NCBI RefSeq assembly: GCF_900113525.1
Contig: NZ_FOPP01000004.1
Span: 248,001-312,000, forward strand
DNA length: 64,000 nt
Reading direction: 5' to 3'
DNA from: Pedobacter insulae
GTDB lineage: Bacteria; Bacteroidota; Bacteroidia; Sphingobacteriales; Sphingobacteriaceae
Program-made: the position numbers and the translations under genes
Shown: positions 7,897 to 17,519 of the stretch, one piece after another
Numbering within the stretch: the first letter of the stretch is position 1
Layout of the letters: each line of letters starts with the position of its first letter
Notes under the pieces: generated by a model
Database searches by the model: none
Seen by the model: only the letters and a program-made list of their open reading frames with translations
What the model was told of the DNA's origin: nothing

Positions 7897-10092
7897 GAAA
7901 CAGACCTGTTATTAATCACTCCGCCGTTTACGCAACTGAATACACCGTATCCTGCAACTGCTTACATTAAAGGTTTTCTTAATACAAAGAGCATAGCTTC
8001 TACTCAGGCAGACCTAGGTATCGAGGTTATTTTAAGGCTGTTTTCAAAAAATGGCTTAACGGATTTGTTTAATCAAGTTGATGATCGAAACGCGTTCGAC
8101 TGGTCTGCCAACGTACAGCGCATTATCGCTTTAAAAAATGAATACCTTAAAACTATTGATGCGGTTATTGCCTTTTTGCAAGGTAAAAATCCAACTTTAG
8201 CGCTACAGATTTGTCAGGAAGATTTTTTGCCTGAAGCAGGTCGTTTCGCACAATTAGAAGAATTAGATTGGGCCTTCGGGGCCATGGGAACACAGGATAA
8301 AGCCAAGCACTTAGCCACACTATATTTAGAAGATATTTCAGATTTTATTGTGGAATGTGTTGATCCGAATTTTGGTTTTAGTCGTTACGCAGAGCGTTTA
8401 GGCAGAAGTGCAAATTCATTTGATGAATTGTATGAAGCGTTAAATCAAGAAGCGACTTATATTGATCAAGTACTGATCAGTATCCTAAAAGAAAGGGTGG
8501 AGGAAGTGCGGCCTAAATTGTTTTTAATTTCTGTCCCTTTTCCGGGTAATTTATATGCTGCTTTCCGTTGTGCACAATATGTAAAGCGAAATTACCCCAC
8601 TATAAAAATAAGCATGGGAGGAGGTTTCCCGAATACGGAACTGAGGTCGTTAAGCGATAAAAGGGTTTTTGAATTTTTCGATTATATTACGTTGGATGAC
8701 GGAGAATTGCCTATCGAGCTTTTGTATAATGCGGTGATCAATAATGATGAGTTCAAGCTTTATAAAAGGACCTTTTTGCTGGAAAATGGAACAGTTGTTT
8801 ATAAGAATGATACGTTAAGAAGTGATTATAAACAAGCAGATGTAGGCACACCCGATTATACTGATCTGGTTTTGGATAAATATATTTCGGTCATTGAAAT
8901 CGTAAACCCGATGCATCGGATGTGGAGTGATGGACGTTGGAATAAACTGACCATGGCCCACGGTTGTTATTGGGGTAAATGCACCTTCTGTGATATTTCA
9001 TTAGATTATATTAAAATTTACCAGCCTGTTGCAGCGAAATTGATTGTCGACAGAGTTGAAGAATTAGCCAAGAAAACGGGGCAAAATGGTTTTCACTTTG
9101 TAGATGAAGCAGCCCCGCCTGCATTAATGCGTGAGGTGGCTTTAGAGATTTTAAGAAGAAAAATTTCGGTAACCTGGTGGACCAATATTCGTTTTGAGAA
9201 GAGCTTTACGGCAGATTTGTGTTTGCTGTTAAAAGCTTCGGGTTGCATTGCGGTTTCAGGAGGTTTGGAAGTAGCATCTGATCGGTTATTACAACTGATT
9301 GATAAAGGGGTAACGGTAGCGCAAGTTGCAAAGGTAACGCGAAATTTTACAGCGGCTGGAATTATGGTTCATGCCTATTTAATGTATGGTTATCCCACTC
9401 AAACGGTTCAGGAAACAGTAGACAGCCTGGAAATGGTTCGGCAATTATTTGAAGCTGGTGTATTGCAATCTGGTTTCTGGCACCAATTTGCGATGACGGC
9501 CCATAGTCCGGTGGGTTTATATCCCGAAAAATTTGGTGTGGTAAAAGAAACTGAAGCCATAGGTGCTTTTGCAAACAACGATATCAATTATATAGATAGA
9601 ACGGGAATAGACCATCATAAATTTAGCTTTGGTTTAAAGAAGTCATTGTTCAATTTTATGCATGGTATATGTTTCGATCACAAATTGCAAGATTGGTTTG
9701 ATTTCAAAATCCCAAGAACGACCATCCCAGCTAATTTTATTGACCGCGCGTTAACTGGCAATGATAATTTTAATGTTAAGCCGACCGCTAAAATAGTATG
9801 GCTAGGGGGTAAGCCAACAATAGCAACCTTTAGCAAATCAAAAAAAGGCAATACCTGGCAAATGATGAGGCTAAGTTTTCATAGTAAGAAAGATACTTTC
9901 AGCATACAAACCAATCCACAAGAAGGAGATTGGCTTGTATCAATGTTGGATAAAATCTCAGTTTCCAACGAGAAAGTTTATACCTTTCAAGAAATCAAAG
10001 CCGATTTTGAAAGTACCATACCACATTTCGAATTATTCTGGTATTCGAAACCAATTAACACTTTAAGAGAATTTGGTCTATTAGTGCTTTAA
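7894..10092 (+). CDS. B12-binding-domain radical SAM protein
   Basis: This is a radical S-adenosylmethionine enzyme of the B12-binding-domain type (about 732 residues). The opening LLLITPPFTQLNTPYPATAY and the middle LFLISVPFPGNLYAAF plus MGGGFPNTEL resemble cobalamin-binding-type Rossmann segments. The cluster motif is HGCYWGKCTFC at residues 357-366, spaced C-x4-C-x2-C rather than the usual C-x3-C-x2-C. A radical SAM barrel follows with VSGGLEVASDRLL and AYLMYGYPTQT. No ATG is possible at the N-terminus: conserved sequence begins right after a terminator, so I use TTG 7894; TTG 7873 and CTG 7906 are alternatives. Substrate unknown. It ends one base from the convergent amidohydrolase. Confidence 0.82.
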   Translation: METDLLLITPPFTQLNTPYPATAYIKGFLNTKSIASTQADLGIEVILRLFSKNGLTDLFNQVDDRNAFDWSANVQRIIALKNEYLKTIDAVIAFLQGKNPTLALQICQEDFLPEAGRFAQLEELDWAFGAMGTQDKAKHLATLYLEDISDFIVECVDPNFGFSRYAERLGRSANSFDELYEALNQEATYIDQVLISILKERVEEVRPKLFLISVPFPGNLYAAFRCAQYVKRNYPTIKISMGGGFPNTELRSLSDKRVFEFFDYITLDDGELPIELLYNAVINNDEFKLYKRTFLLENGTVVYKNDTLRSDYKQADVGTPDYTDLVLDKYISVIEIVNPMHRMWSDGRWNKLTMAHGCYWGKCTFCDISLDYIKIYQPVAAKLIVDRVEELAKKTGQNGFHFVDEAAPPALMREVALEILRRKISVTWWTNIRFEKSFTADLCLLLKASGCIAVSGGLEVASDRLLQLIDKGVTVAQVAKVTRNFTAAGIMVHAYLMYGYPTQTVQETVDSLEMVRQLFEAGVLQSGFWHQFAMTAHSPVGLYPEKFGVVKETEAIGAFANNDINYIDRTGIDHHKFSFGLKKSLFNFMHGICFDHKLQDWFDFKIPRTTIPANFIDRALTGNDNFNVKPTAKIVWLGGKPTIATFSKSKKGNTWQMMRLSFHSKKDTFSIQTNPQEGDWLVSMLDKISVSNEKVYTFQEIKADFESTIPHFELFWYSKPINTLREFGLLVL

Positions 10093-10093
10093 G

Positions 10094-13000
10094 TTAATCA
10101 CAGTTAGGAATGGTAAATGTCCAGGTTTCAGATCCTTTATAAGGGATGGAAAAGGCCACACCTTTATCCAATTCAAACCATAATTTACTGCGCACCTTTT
10201 CTCTCGTTCCAACTTCATTCATCGTTAAACTATCGTATAAACGGCCGTTTACCATTACGTATTTAATTTTTTCGGAATTTCTGATATCGTCCAAAGGATT
10301 AGCATCCATAACCATTAAATCGGCCAGCTTACCCGGCTCTAACGAACCAATTTCTTTTCCCATTCCTAAATAATTTGCTCCGTTCAGTGTTGCAGCACGA
10401 ATGGCTTGAAGAGGGGTCATGCCACCTTGAACCATCATCCAAAGTTCCCAGTGAGCTCCTAAGCCTTGGATCTGACCGTGTGCGCCGAGATTTATCTTCG
10501 TCCCTGCATCAGCAATTTGCTTCACTGCCTTCGAAACTTCAATATGGTTATAATCTCCATACTCAGAAGTTGTTCTTCTTCTCGAACGGGCATCGATAAT
10601 GGCACGTGGTGTAAAGGTCAACAATCTTTCGTTTTCCCAAACATTGGTTCTGTCGTACCAATAATTCTCTCCCCATTGTCCGCCATACGCAACAATTAAT
10701 GTTGGTGTATAACCAACATTTGTATTTGCCCATAGGTTAACCACGTCTTTATATACGGGCGACACTGGAATGCTGTGTTCTATGCCGGTGTGACCATCAT
10801 TAATCATGTTCATGTTCGTGAAAAAAGTAGATCCGCCTTCTGGCACTACTTCCATTTTTAATTGGCGGGCTGCTTCTAAGATCTGCTGACGTTGCTCTCT
10901 TCTAGGCTGATTGTATGATTTCACCGAAAATGCCCCAACTGCTTTTAATCTCCGCAAATGAGATAGTGCATCTTGTAAATTATTAATAACCACTTTAAAA
11001 TCTCCATCGGCACCATATAAAATTGACCCGGTAGAGTATAGGCGCGGACCGATCATGCGGCCTGCTTTCAGCATCTCGCTCTGACTAAACACCATTTCTG
11101 TATTGCTGGAAGGATCGTGAGCGGTAGTTACCCCAAAGGATAAGTTGGCCAGATATGACCAGTCTTGTTGTGGACTTACGCCATCCGGACTTGTGCGTAA
11201 ATGCGCATGTACATCTATGATGCCCGGCATAATGGTTTTGCCTGTAACATCTATCACCTTGGCATTGTCAGGAATAGCAACATCTGTGGCTTTTCCGATT
11301 GCAGTGATTTTATTGTTTTCTAACAGAATAGTACCTTCCTCAATTACTTCGTCGCCTTTCATGGTAATTAATCGCGCACCTTTTAAAGCCATTAAACCTG
11401 TTGGCGCATCTGCTTTTAATCTCAATCCAATATGGATACCCACCGTATCAAGCTCAGGGAGTACAGCTGGTGCCCCTTCAAGGAAACTGAATGTGTTGGT
11501 AATTTCACGTTGGTAATATTGTTCTCCTAAGGTCCACAATAACTTTTTACTGTCTGCACTCCAATGTAAAAAAGTGCCGGCATCTTTTGTAACACGAGCT
11601 AGGGGGAGAGATTTGTTATTTACGGAAAGATCTAAAGGCACACCTGTAGTTACCAAAGGCGTAATGTAGGCGTTAAATAATTCAGTAAACGCCATCCATT
11701 TGCCATCCGGACTCGGCATAAACTGATTACTGTATTGAGAGGTAAAATGAGTGCGTTCATTTTTACCATCCAAATCAATGCTTTTAAAGGCTTTTTTGCC
11801 CGATTCATAACCTTGAAAATAAATTCTACTATCGTTGGTATTAAACATAGGTTTAATGCCGCTCTCACTCACCAGGGTTTTAGCCCCTCCGTTGGCAGGG
11901 ATAGTAAATATTCCTGTACCTTTTCCAAAGGTTAAACCTAATACTTCGTTACCAACCCCTTTTCTAAATACAATCTTGTCACCTTTATTTGAGTAATTTG
12001 GAGAATAATAATAGCCTTTTTCATCAGTTAAGCTAATTGTTTTTCCATTTTTTAGCTCCGTTCTTTTCACTGCACCTTTAAATTCATCGCTCCAGGTAGT
12101 GTATACGATAAACTTACCGTCCGGACTAAAATCCGGTTCAAACTCGAAATCAATGCCATTCGTTAGGCGTTCCGGAACTCCATTCGGCATTTCTTTTTTA
12201 TATAAATAACCTGCAGCGTTAAACACTACCATCTTACCATCAGGAGAGGTGGTTAACTGCCTGATCATTTTGGCCGTAAATTCTGGGGTATATACCTGAT
12301 GATCGAAGTGTAAAGCTTGCTGAGCAGTTTGCGTACTATTCACTTCGAAAGGGATCTCGGTAACGTTTAAATTGTTCAAATCTATCTGCTTGATTTTACC
12401 GCCAGCATAAAAAACTATCTTTTTGCCATCTGGTGTCCACGCAAAGTTGGGGTAAACGCCAAAAATAGCCCAAGTTTCTTGTTGGTCGCGTGACAAATCT
12501 TCATACAGCGGCCATTCTTCCTGTGTTTTCAGATTTTGGATAAACAGCACTGTTTTTAAACGCACTCTTTTTACAAAAGCCATAAATTTGCCATCAGGAG
12601 AAATTTGTGGCCTTGCCGAACCCCCTTGTTCAGCAATTAAATTACTGAGTTTACCAGTAGTTAAATCTAATTGCCTGATGGCGTAAATTAAACCATTTGG
12701 ATCCTTACTGTATTCGAAATTGGGGCCGGGAGATACATCTTCGCTAAAGTATAAAAATTTCCCATCTGGTGATACATTCGGTTCACCAGCATCTTGCTGA
12801 TCATTTTTTCGCTTAGTTAACTGCACACCATCGCCGCCATAAATGCTATACATCCACATTTCTCCGGCCCCCAATGATCTCGAGCCTGTAAAATGTTTTC
12901 TAGCGATGATGTATTCGCTATTTGGCATCCAGGTAGCATTGTTCAGCAAGCGGAAGCTTTCTTTAGTAATTTGCTTTTTATTCTTGCCCTCGCGATCCAT

Positions 13001-13345
13001 GATCCATATATTGTCTCCACCACTTTTATCGCTCGTATAGGAAATGAATTTTCCATTCGGACTAAACCTCGGCTGTACGTCATACGCAATGCCGCCGCTA
13101 ATTAATTTCGCCTGTCCACCCGTAATCGGAATCGTATAGATATCGCCAAGTAGATCAAACACAATAGTGTTGCCATCTGGACTAACATCTAAATTCATCC
13201 AAGTTCCCTCATCTGTGTTAATCGTGAAGTTCTTTGTAGGTCCAAGGTATTTCTCAACATCCCATTTTGCGGTTTCCTTTTTGTCTTGCGCAGTTAAATT
13301 AGTTGAAATAAAGAATATTGGTATGAATAAATACAGGTACTTCAT
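10094..13345 (-). CDS. TolB-like beta-propeller / amidohydrolase fusion protein
   Basis: A secreted 1083-residue protein with a signal peptide ending near TAQ (residue 19). Residues from about 50 to 610 form WD40-like (PD40) propeller repeats, seen as many SPDGK/SPNGK motifs. Residues from about 650 to 1060 are an amidohydrolase: the entry strand DVTGKTIMPGIIDVHAHL carries the HxH metal ligands, DGHTGIEHSIP supplies further His ligands, and GALEPGKLADLMV-type sequence (here GSLEPGKLADLMVMDANP) closes the domain. Such fusions are common in Bacteroidota and are thought to be periplasmic or outer-membrane peptidase-like or cyclic-amide hydrolases; the substrate is unknown. It stands alone, convergent with the radical SAM gene and divergent from recQ. 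Confidence 0.88.
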   Translation of the reverse strand: MKYLYLFIPIFFISTNLTAQDKKETAKWDVEKYLGPTKNFTINTDEGTWMNLDVSPDGNTIVFDLLGDIYTIPITGGQAKLISGGIAYDVQPRFSPNGKFISYTSDKSGGDNIWIMDREGKNKKQITKESFRLLNNATWMPNSEYIIARKHFTGSRSLGAGEMWMYSIYGGDGVQLTKRKNDQQDAGEPNVSPDGKFLYFSEDVSPGPNFEYSKDPNGLIYAIRQLDLTTGKLSNLIAEQGGSARPQISPDGKFMAFVKRVRLKTVLFIQNLKTQEEWPLYEDLSRDQQETWAIFGVYPNFAWTPDGKKIVFYAGGKIKQIDLNNLNVTEIPFEVNSTQTAQQALHFDHQVYTPEFTAKMIRQLTTSPDGKMVVFNAAGYLYKKEMPNGVPERLTNGIDFEFEPDFSPDGKFIVYTTWSDEFKGAVKRTELKNGKTISLTDEKGYYYSPNYSNKGDKIVFRKGVGNEVLGLTFGKGTGIFTIPANGGAKTLVSESGIKPMFNTNDSRIYFQGYESGKKAFKSIDLDGKNERTHFTSQYSNQFMPSPDGKWMAFTELFNAYITPLVTTGVPLDLSVNNKSLPLARVTKDAGTFLHWSADSKKLLWTLGEQYYQREITNTFSFLEGAPAVLPELDTVGIHIGLRLKADAPTGLMALKGARLITMKGDEVIEEGTILLENNKITAIGKATDVAIPDNAKVIDVTGKTIMPGIIDVHAHLRTSPDGVSPQQDWSYLANLSFGVTTAHDPSSNTEMVFSQSEMLKAGRMIGPRLYSTGSILYGADGDFKVVINNLQDALSHLRRLKAVGAFSVKSYNQPRREQRQQILEAARQLKMEVVPEGGSTFFTNMNMINDGHTGIEHSIPVSPVYKDVVNLWANTNVGYTPTLIVAYGGQWGENYWYDRTNVWENERLLTFTPRAIIDARSRRRTTSEYGDYNHIEVSKAVKQIADAGTKINLGAHGQIQGLGAHWELWMMVQGGMTPLQAIRAATLNGANYLGMGKEIGSLEPGKLADLMVMDANPLDDIRNSEKIKYVMVNGRLYDSLTMNEVGTREKVRSKLWFELDKGVAFSIPYKGSETWTFTIPNCD

Positions 13346-13416
13346 ATTTTAGATTATGGAATTTATATAATTTCAAAGTTAATAATTTAAGCGTAAAGAC
13401 TTTCAACTTTTCAACG

Positions 13417-13424
13417 TATTTTTG
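13417..13424 (+). promoter_or_regulatory. Candidate -7 element for recQ
   Basis: TATTTTTG matches TAnnTTTG and ends 14 bases before the recQ ATG, giving a leader of roughly ten bases. No clear -33 TTG is visible at 17-23 bases upstream. Confidence 0.35.
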
Positions 13425-13438
13425 GCTACAATCTTCTT

Positions 13439-15331
13439 ATGACAGCAACAGAGATTTTAAAGAAATACTGGGGATTCGATCAATTCAGACCCATTCAAGA
13501 GGAGATTATTCAATCTGTTTTGAATGGAAAAGATACTTTGGCGTTGCTTCCAACCGGTGGAGGTAAATCTGTATGTTTTCAGGTTCCCGCAATGATGATG
13601 GACGGAATCTGCCTGGTAGTTTCACCGCTTATTGCTTTAATGAAGGATCAGGTTGAAAATTTAAAAGCTAGAGGAATTGATGCCATCGCTATTTATGCTG
13701 GAATGGGCAAAAGGGAAATCGACATCTTGCTCGATAATTGTATTTATGGAAAAATTAAATTTTTATACCTTTCTCCTGAGCGTTTGTTATCTCCTATTGT
13801 AAGAGAACGCATCGCCTATATGAATGTGAATTTAATTGCAGTTGATGAGGCTCATTGTATTTCTCAGTGGGGTTATGATTTTAGGCCTCCCTATCTTCAG
13901 CTCAGCTCTCTCCGGGAAATTCACCCAGATAAACCCGTATTGGCACTTACCGCTACCGCCACTTCATTCGTTAGAGAGGATATTCAAGCTAAACTTGCAT
14001 TTAAGAACGCAAATGTATTCGTTAAAAGTTTTGAACGACGAAATTTAAGCTATGTGGTTTTTGATTTAGAGGATAAGCATAAGAAGCTGATCGAGATTAT
14101 TAAAAACGTGAAGGGCTGTGGTTTAATTTATGTTAGAAATAGACGTGAAACAGCTGAGATAGCGTCTTTTCTGCAAAGAAATGGCATTTCTGCAGATTTT
14201 TACCATGCAGGGATCGAGAAGGAGCTTCGGTTTAAAAAGCAAGAAGACTGGAAAAAAGATGTTATCCGCGTAATGGTTGCCACAAATGCTTTTGGAATGG
14301 GTATTGATAAACCTGACGTTAGGTTTGTAATCCACCTGGACTTACCAGATAGTTTAGAAGCGTATTACCAGGAAGCTGGGAGAGCTGGACGGGATGAAAA
14401 GCGTGCATTTGCTGTTCTATTAGCCAATAAAGCCGATCAGCTAATGTTGAAGGCGAAATATCAGGATAGCTTTCCTACCGTTGAAGATATCAAGAAAACA
14501 TATCATTACTTAGGAAGTTATTTTCAATTAGCCTTTGGCGCAGGTGAAGGACTTAATTTTGAGTTCGATTTAGCCGATTTTTGTAAACGGTTTAAGTTGG
14601 GTGTAATTAAGACTTTGGCAGCCCTTAAGTTTTTGGAACATGATGGATATCTCGTTTTATCGGAAAATATCTATTTACAATCCAGGATAATGTTTACGGC
14701 CAATCATGAAGACGTGTATCGATTTCAAATTGAAAACTTCGGTTATGATGCGATCATCAAAACTATCCAGCGTTCTTATGGAGGCGCATTCGATGGTTAT
14801 GTAAAAATTAAAGAATCTGATTTGGCCAAACGCTTAAAGACTTCTTTTAACGAGGTAGTGGCTCATTTGAACAAACTACAACAATTGGAAATACTATCTT
14901 ATTTACCCCAAACAGACCAACCCCAATTACAATTTATAGTGCCTAGAGCCGATCAGCTGCACATGGATATTGATGTGAAGTATCTTAAATTAAGACAGCA
15001 GATACAAAACGATCAAATTAACGCGGTTCTTTCATATTCAGAAACTTACGAATGCAGAAGTAAACAACTACTTCACTATTTTGGAGAGGAACACGCAAAC
15101 ACCTGTGGATTTTGTGACGTATGCCTGACCGAGAAAAAAATAGCAGATCAAGGACAGCTAAATGACAAGATCGATTTCGAAATTATTAGTCATCTACAAA
15201 ACCAAGCGCATCACTTTGACGACTTGGTGCTTAAAATAAATGTGGGAAATCAGCGTGAACGCATTGAAAGGATACGGGATTTACTGGATGCCGGGAAGAT
15301 TAAAAGCGATGGAAACAGGTACTACGTTTAA
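13439..15331 (+). CDS. recQ: RecQ-family ATP-dependent DNA helicase
   Basis: A 3'-5' superfamily 2 helicase of 630 residues acting in recombination and fork repair. The N-terminal aromatic/Gln segment FRPIQEEII is followed by Walker A LLPTGGGKSVCF (Lys43), the DEAH box VDEAHCISQWG, LTATAT (motif III), and motif VI with YYQEAGRAGRDEK. The RecQ-C-terminal zinc site is present as YECRSKQLLHYFGE with CGFCDVC. The last 70 residues look like a short winged-helix segment, and I do not see an HRDC domain, unlike E. coli RecQ; a second, HRDC-bearing paralogue elsewhere would be usual. Start at ATG 13439. Confidence 0.93.
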   Translation: MTATEILKKYWGFDQFRPIQEEIIQSVLNGKDTLALLPTGGGKSVCFQVPAMMMDGICLVVSPLIALMKDQVENLKARGIDAIAIYAGMGKREIDILLDNCIYGKIKFLYLSPERLLSPIVRERIAYMNVNLIAVDEAHCISQWGYDFRPPYLQLSSLREIHPDKPVLALTATATSFVREDIQAKLAFKNANVFVKSFERRNLSYVVFDLEDKHKKLIEIIKNVKGCGLIYVRNRRETAEIASFLQRNGISADFYHAGIEKELRFKKQEDWKKDVIRVMVATNAFGMGIDKPDVRFVIHLDLPDSLEAYYQEAGRAGRDEKRAFAVLLANKADQLMLKAKYQDSFPTVEDIKKTYHYLGSYFQLAFGAGEGLNFEFDLADFCKRFKLGVIKTLAALKFLEHDGYLVLSENIYLQSRIMFTANHEDVYRFQIENFGYDAIIKTIQRSYGGAFDGYVKIKESDLAKRLKTSFNEVVAHLNKLQQLEILSYLPQTDQPQLQFIVPRADQLHMDIDVKYLKLRQQIQNDQINAVLSYSETYECRSKQLLHYFGEEHANTCGFCDVCLTEKKIADQGQLNDKIDFEIISHLQNQAHHFDDLVLKINVGNQRERIERIRDLLDAGKIKSDGNRYYV

Positions 15332-15389
15332 CAATTTGCGCTTTGCGCGAAACACTATACACTTTAAACATTTTTCTATATTTTAGCGC

Positions 15390-16712
15390 ATGCAAAACAA
15401 AGACGACAAGAAAGTAATCCGCTCATGGGCTTTTTTTGATTGGGCAAATTCTGCCTACAATTTAGTCATTACTTCTACTATATTTCCTGCCTACTATACC
15501 ATTATCACTTCCGATAAAGATGATAGCACGATAGATTATGTGACCTTTTTAGGCTTTAAATTTGTGAACTCTGCCCTGTACAGTTATGCAATGGCAGTTG
15601 CATTTTTAATCATTGCGATTATTTCTCCCATACTTTCGTCGATAGCAGATACCCGTGGAAACAAAAAGATTTTTATGCAACTGTTTACCTATTTAGGTTC
15701 GCTCTCTTGCTGTGGTTTGTTTTTCTTTAAAATAGAGACTTTAGAAATAAGTGTGGTTTTGTTTATTTTAGCGGCCATTGGTTTTTGGGGAAGTTTGGTG
15801 TTTTATAATTCTTATTTACCAGAAATTGCCAGCATAAAGGAGCAGGATAAAGTGAGTGCAAAAGGCTTTACCTACGGTTATATAGGCAGTATTATACTGC
15901 AGATCATTTGTTTTGTCTTTGTATTTAAACCAGATTGGTTCGGGATTGTTGATGGATCAGTTCCTGCGAGATTGTCATTTTTAATGGTAGGTATTTGGTG
16001 GATGGTATTTGCGCAAATTCCCTTTAGGAATCTTCCAAAGGGAAGTCCTAATTTCAAAACCCAAAAGGGAAATATCATGCTTAGCGGTTTCTCTGAACTG
16101 AAAAAAGTTTGGGGTCATGTAAAGCAAATGCCTTATTTAAAACGCTTCCTTTTTTCTTTCTTCTTTTACTCAATGGGGGTACAAACGGTGATGTTGGTGG
16201 CCACTATTTTTGGCGAAAAGGAACTTCGCCTATCGACGGAAAAATTAATAGGAACTATTTTATTGCTTCAAATTGTGGCGATACCGGGTGCAATGTTAAT
16301 GTCATATCTTTCCTCCAAAAAATATGGAAACATCAATGTGCTGATTGGCGTGGTTACCATTTGGATAGGTTGTTGTATTGCGGCTTACTTTATCCATACA
16401 GAATTTCAGTTTTATGCACTCGCTGGGGTTATCGGATTGATAATGGGAGGGATACAATCGTTGTCCAGGTCTACTTATTCAAAATTTTTGCCACAGGAAA
16501 GTCCGGATCATACTTCTTATTTTAGTTTTTATGATGTAACAGAAAAGGTTGCACTTGTTTTTGGGATGTTTAGTTTTGGCTACATTGAGACAATTACCGG
16601 CAGTATGCGAAACTCTGTTATTGCATTAGCAATGTTTTTTGTTTTAGGATTGCTATTTTTGTTTTTTGTTAAGAGGGTAGCGCCAAAAACCATCACCAAA
16701 ATTTATTCATGA
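15390..16712 (+). CDS. MFS transporter, UMF1 (Atg22-like) family
   Basis: A 440-residue polytopic inner-membrane protein. The N-terminus VIRSWAFFDWANSAYNLVITSTIFPAYY carries the WAFFDWANSAY signature of the UMF1/Atg22-like major facilitator family, and about twelve hydrophobic segments follow. The GGIQSLSRSTYSKFLPQE motif in the second half is also typical. The substrate of bacterial members is not established. Its last four bases overlap the start of the next gene (ATGA), so the two are translationally coupled. Confidence 0.88.
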   Translation: MQNKDDKKVIRSWAFFDWANSAYNLVITSTIFPAYYTIITSDKDDSTIDYVTFLGFKFVNSALYSYAMAVAFLIIAIISPILSSIADTRGNKKIFMQLFTYLGSLSCCGLFFFKIETLEISVVLFILAAIGFWGSLVFYNSYLPEIASIKEQDKVSAKGFTYGYIGSIILQIICFVFVFKPDWFGIVDGSVPARLSFLMVGIWWMVFAQIPFRNLPKGSPNFKTQKGNIMLSGFSELKKVWGHVKQMPYLKRFLFSFFFYSMGVQTVMLVATIFGEKELRLSTEKLIGTILLLQIVAIPGAMLMSYLSSKKYGNINVLIGVVTIWIGCCIAAYFIHTEFQFYALAGVIGLIMGGIQSLSRSTYSKFLPQESPDHTSYFSFYDVTEKVALVFGMFSFGYIETITGSMRNSVIALAMFFVLGLLFLFFVKRVAPKTITKIYS

Positions 16713-17437
16713 AGGTAGAATTATTTGTTCCATGTTTTGTAGATCAGTTATACCCAGAAACCGCTTTTAGTACAGTTAAACTTTTAGAGAAAGCTGGATG
16801 TGAGGTTAGTTATAATGCTAAGCAAACTTGTTGCGGTCAGCCCGCCTATAATGCTGGTTATTGGGAGCAAGCGAAAGAAATAGGCAATAAGTTTTTAAAC
16901 GATTTTTCGTCGAGTGATTATATCGTAGCTCCATCTGCCTCTTGTGTTGGGATGGTTAAAAATGGATATAATGACTTGTTTACTAATACGATAGTTCATA
17001 ACACTTGTAGGAATGTGCAAGGTAATATCTTCGAACTTTCTGATTTTTTAATCAACGTGCTGCAGCGCGATTACTTTGGTGCTGAGCTTGATGGTAAGGC
17101 GGTATATCATGATTCATGCAGTGGCTTAAGAGAGTGTAAAATTAAAGACGAACCCCGGCAGCTGCTTTCGAAAGTGCATGGTTTAGAGATGGTCGAAATG
17201 GTTGATACGGATATGTGCTGTGGTTTTGGTGGTACATTCGCCGTTAAATTCGATGCAATTTCATCAGCAATGGCCGAGCAAAAAGTGAATAATGCATTGG
17301 CTATGAAGGCAGAATATGTGATCTCTACAGATTTGTCGTGCCTTATGCATTTAGATGGTTACATTAAAAAGAACAATATTCCGTTAAAGACTATGCATCT
17401 TGCTGATGTGTTGGTGAATGGGTGGTTAGATTACTAA
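16709..17437 (+). CDS. (Fe-S)-binding protein, LutA/YkgE-like
   Basis: A 242-residue cysteine-rich (CCG) domain protein like LutA/YkgE, the small subunit-type protein of the LutABC L-lactate oxidation complex. Two CCG motifs are present: TCCGQPAYN at residues 40-48 and MCCGFGGTFAVKF at about 169-181. Further cysteines are in YHDSCSGLRECK. In canonical operons lutB (ferredoxin-type) and lutC follow directly; here neither is present, and the partner is instead a translationally coupled MFS transporter. It may act with LutB/LutC encoded elsewhere, or have another redox role. ATGA overlap with the upstream stop fixes the start. Confidence 0.9.
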   Translation: MKVELFVPCFVDQLYPETAFSTVKLLEKAGCEVSYNAKQTCCGQPAYNAGYWEQAKEIGNKFLNDFSSSDYIVAPSASCVGMVKNGYNDLFTNTIVHNTCRNVQGNIFELSDFLINVLQRDYFGAELDGKAVYHDSCSGLRECKIKDEPRQLLSKVHGLEMVEMVDTDMCCGFGGTFAVKFDAISSAMAEQKVNNALAMKAEYVISTDLSCLMHLDGYIKKNNIPLKTMHLADVLVNGWLDY

Positions 17438-17490
17438 CTATGTTACAAAGAAATTAACCTTTTTTAACATTAATATCTAAAAAACTAAGG

Positions 17491-17498
17491 TAAATTTG
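17491..17498 (+). promoter_or_regulatory. Candidate -7 element for the GLPGLI gene
   Basis: TAAATTTG fits TAnnTTTG and lies 21 bases before the ATG at 17520. The -33 region is not recognisable. Confidence 0.4.
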
Positions 17499-17519
17499 CA
17501 GTATTAAATATTGATTAAA

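Noticed and set aside
11145..11516. Rightward 123-codon frame inside the amidohydrolase gene
   Set aside because: It is the mirror of a motif-rich domain and shows no protein-like pattern of its own.
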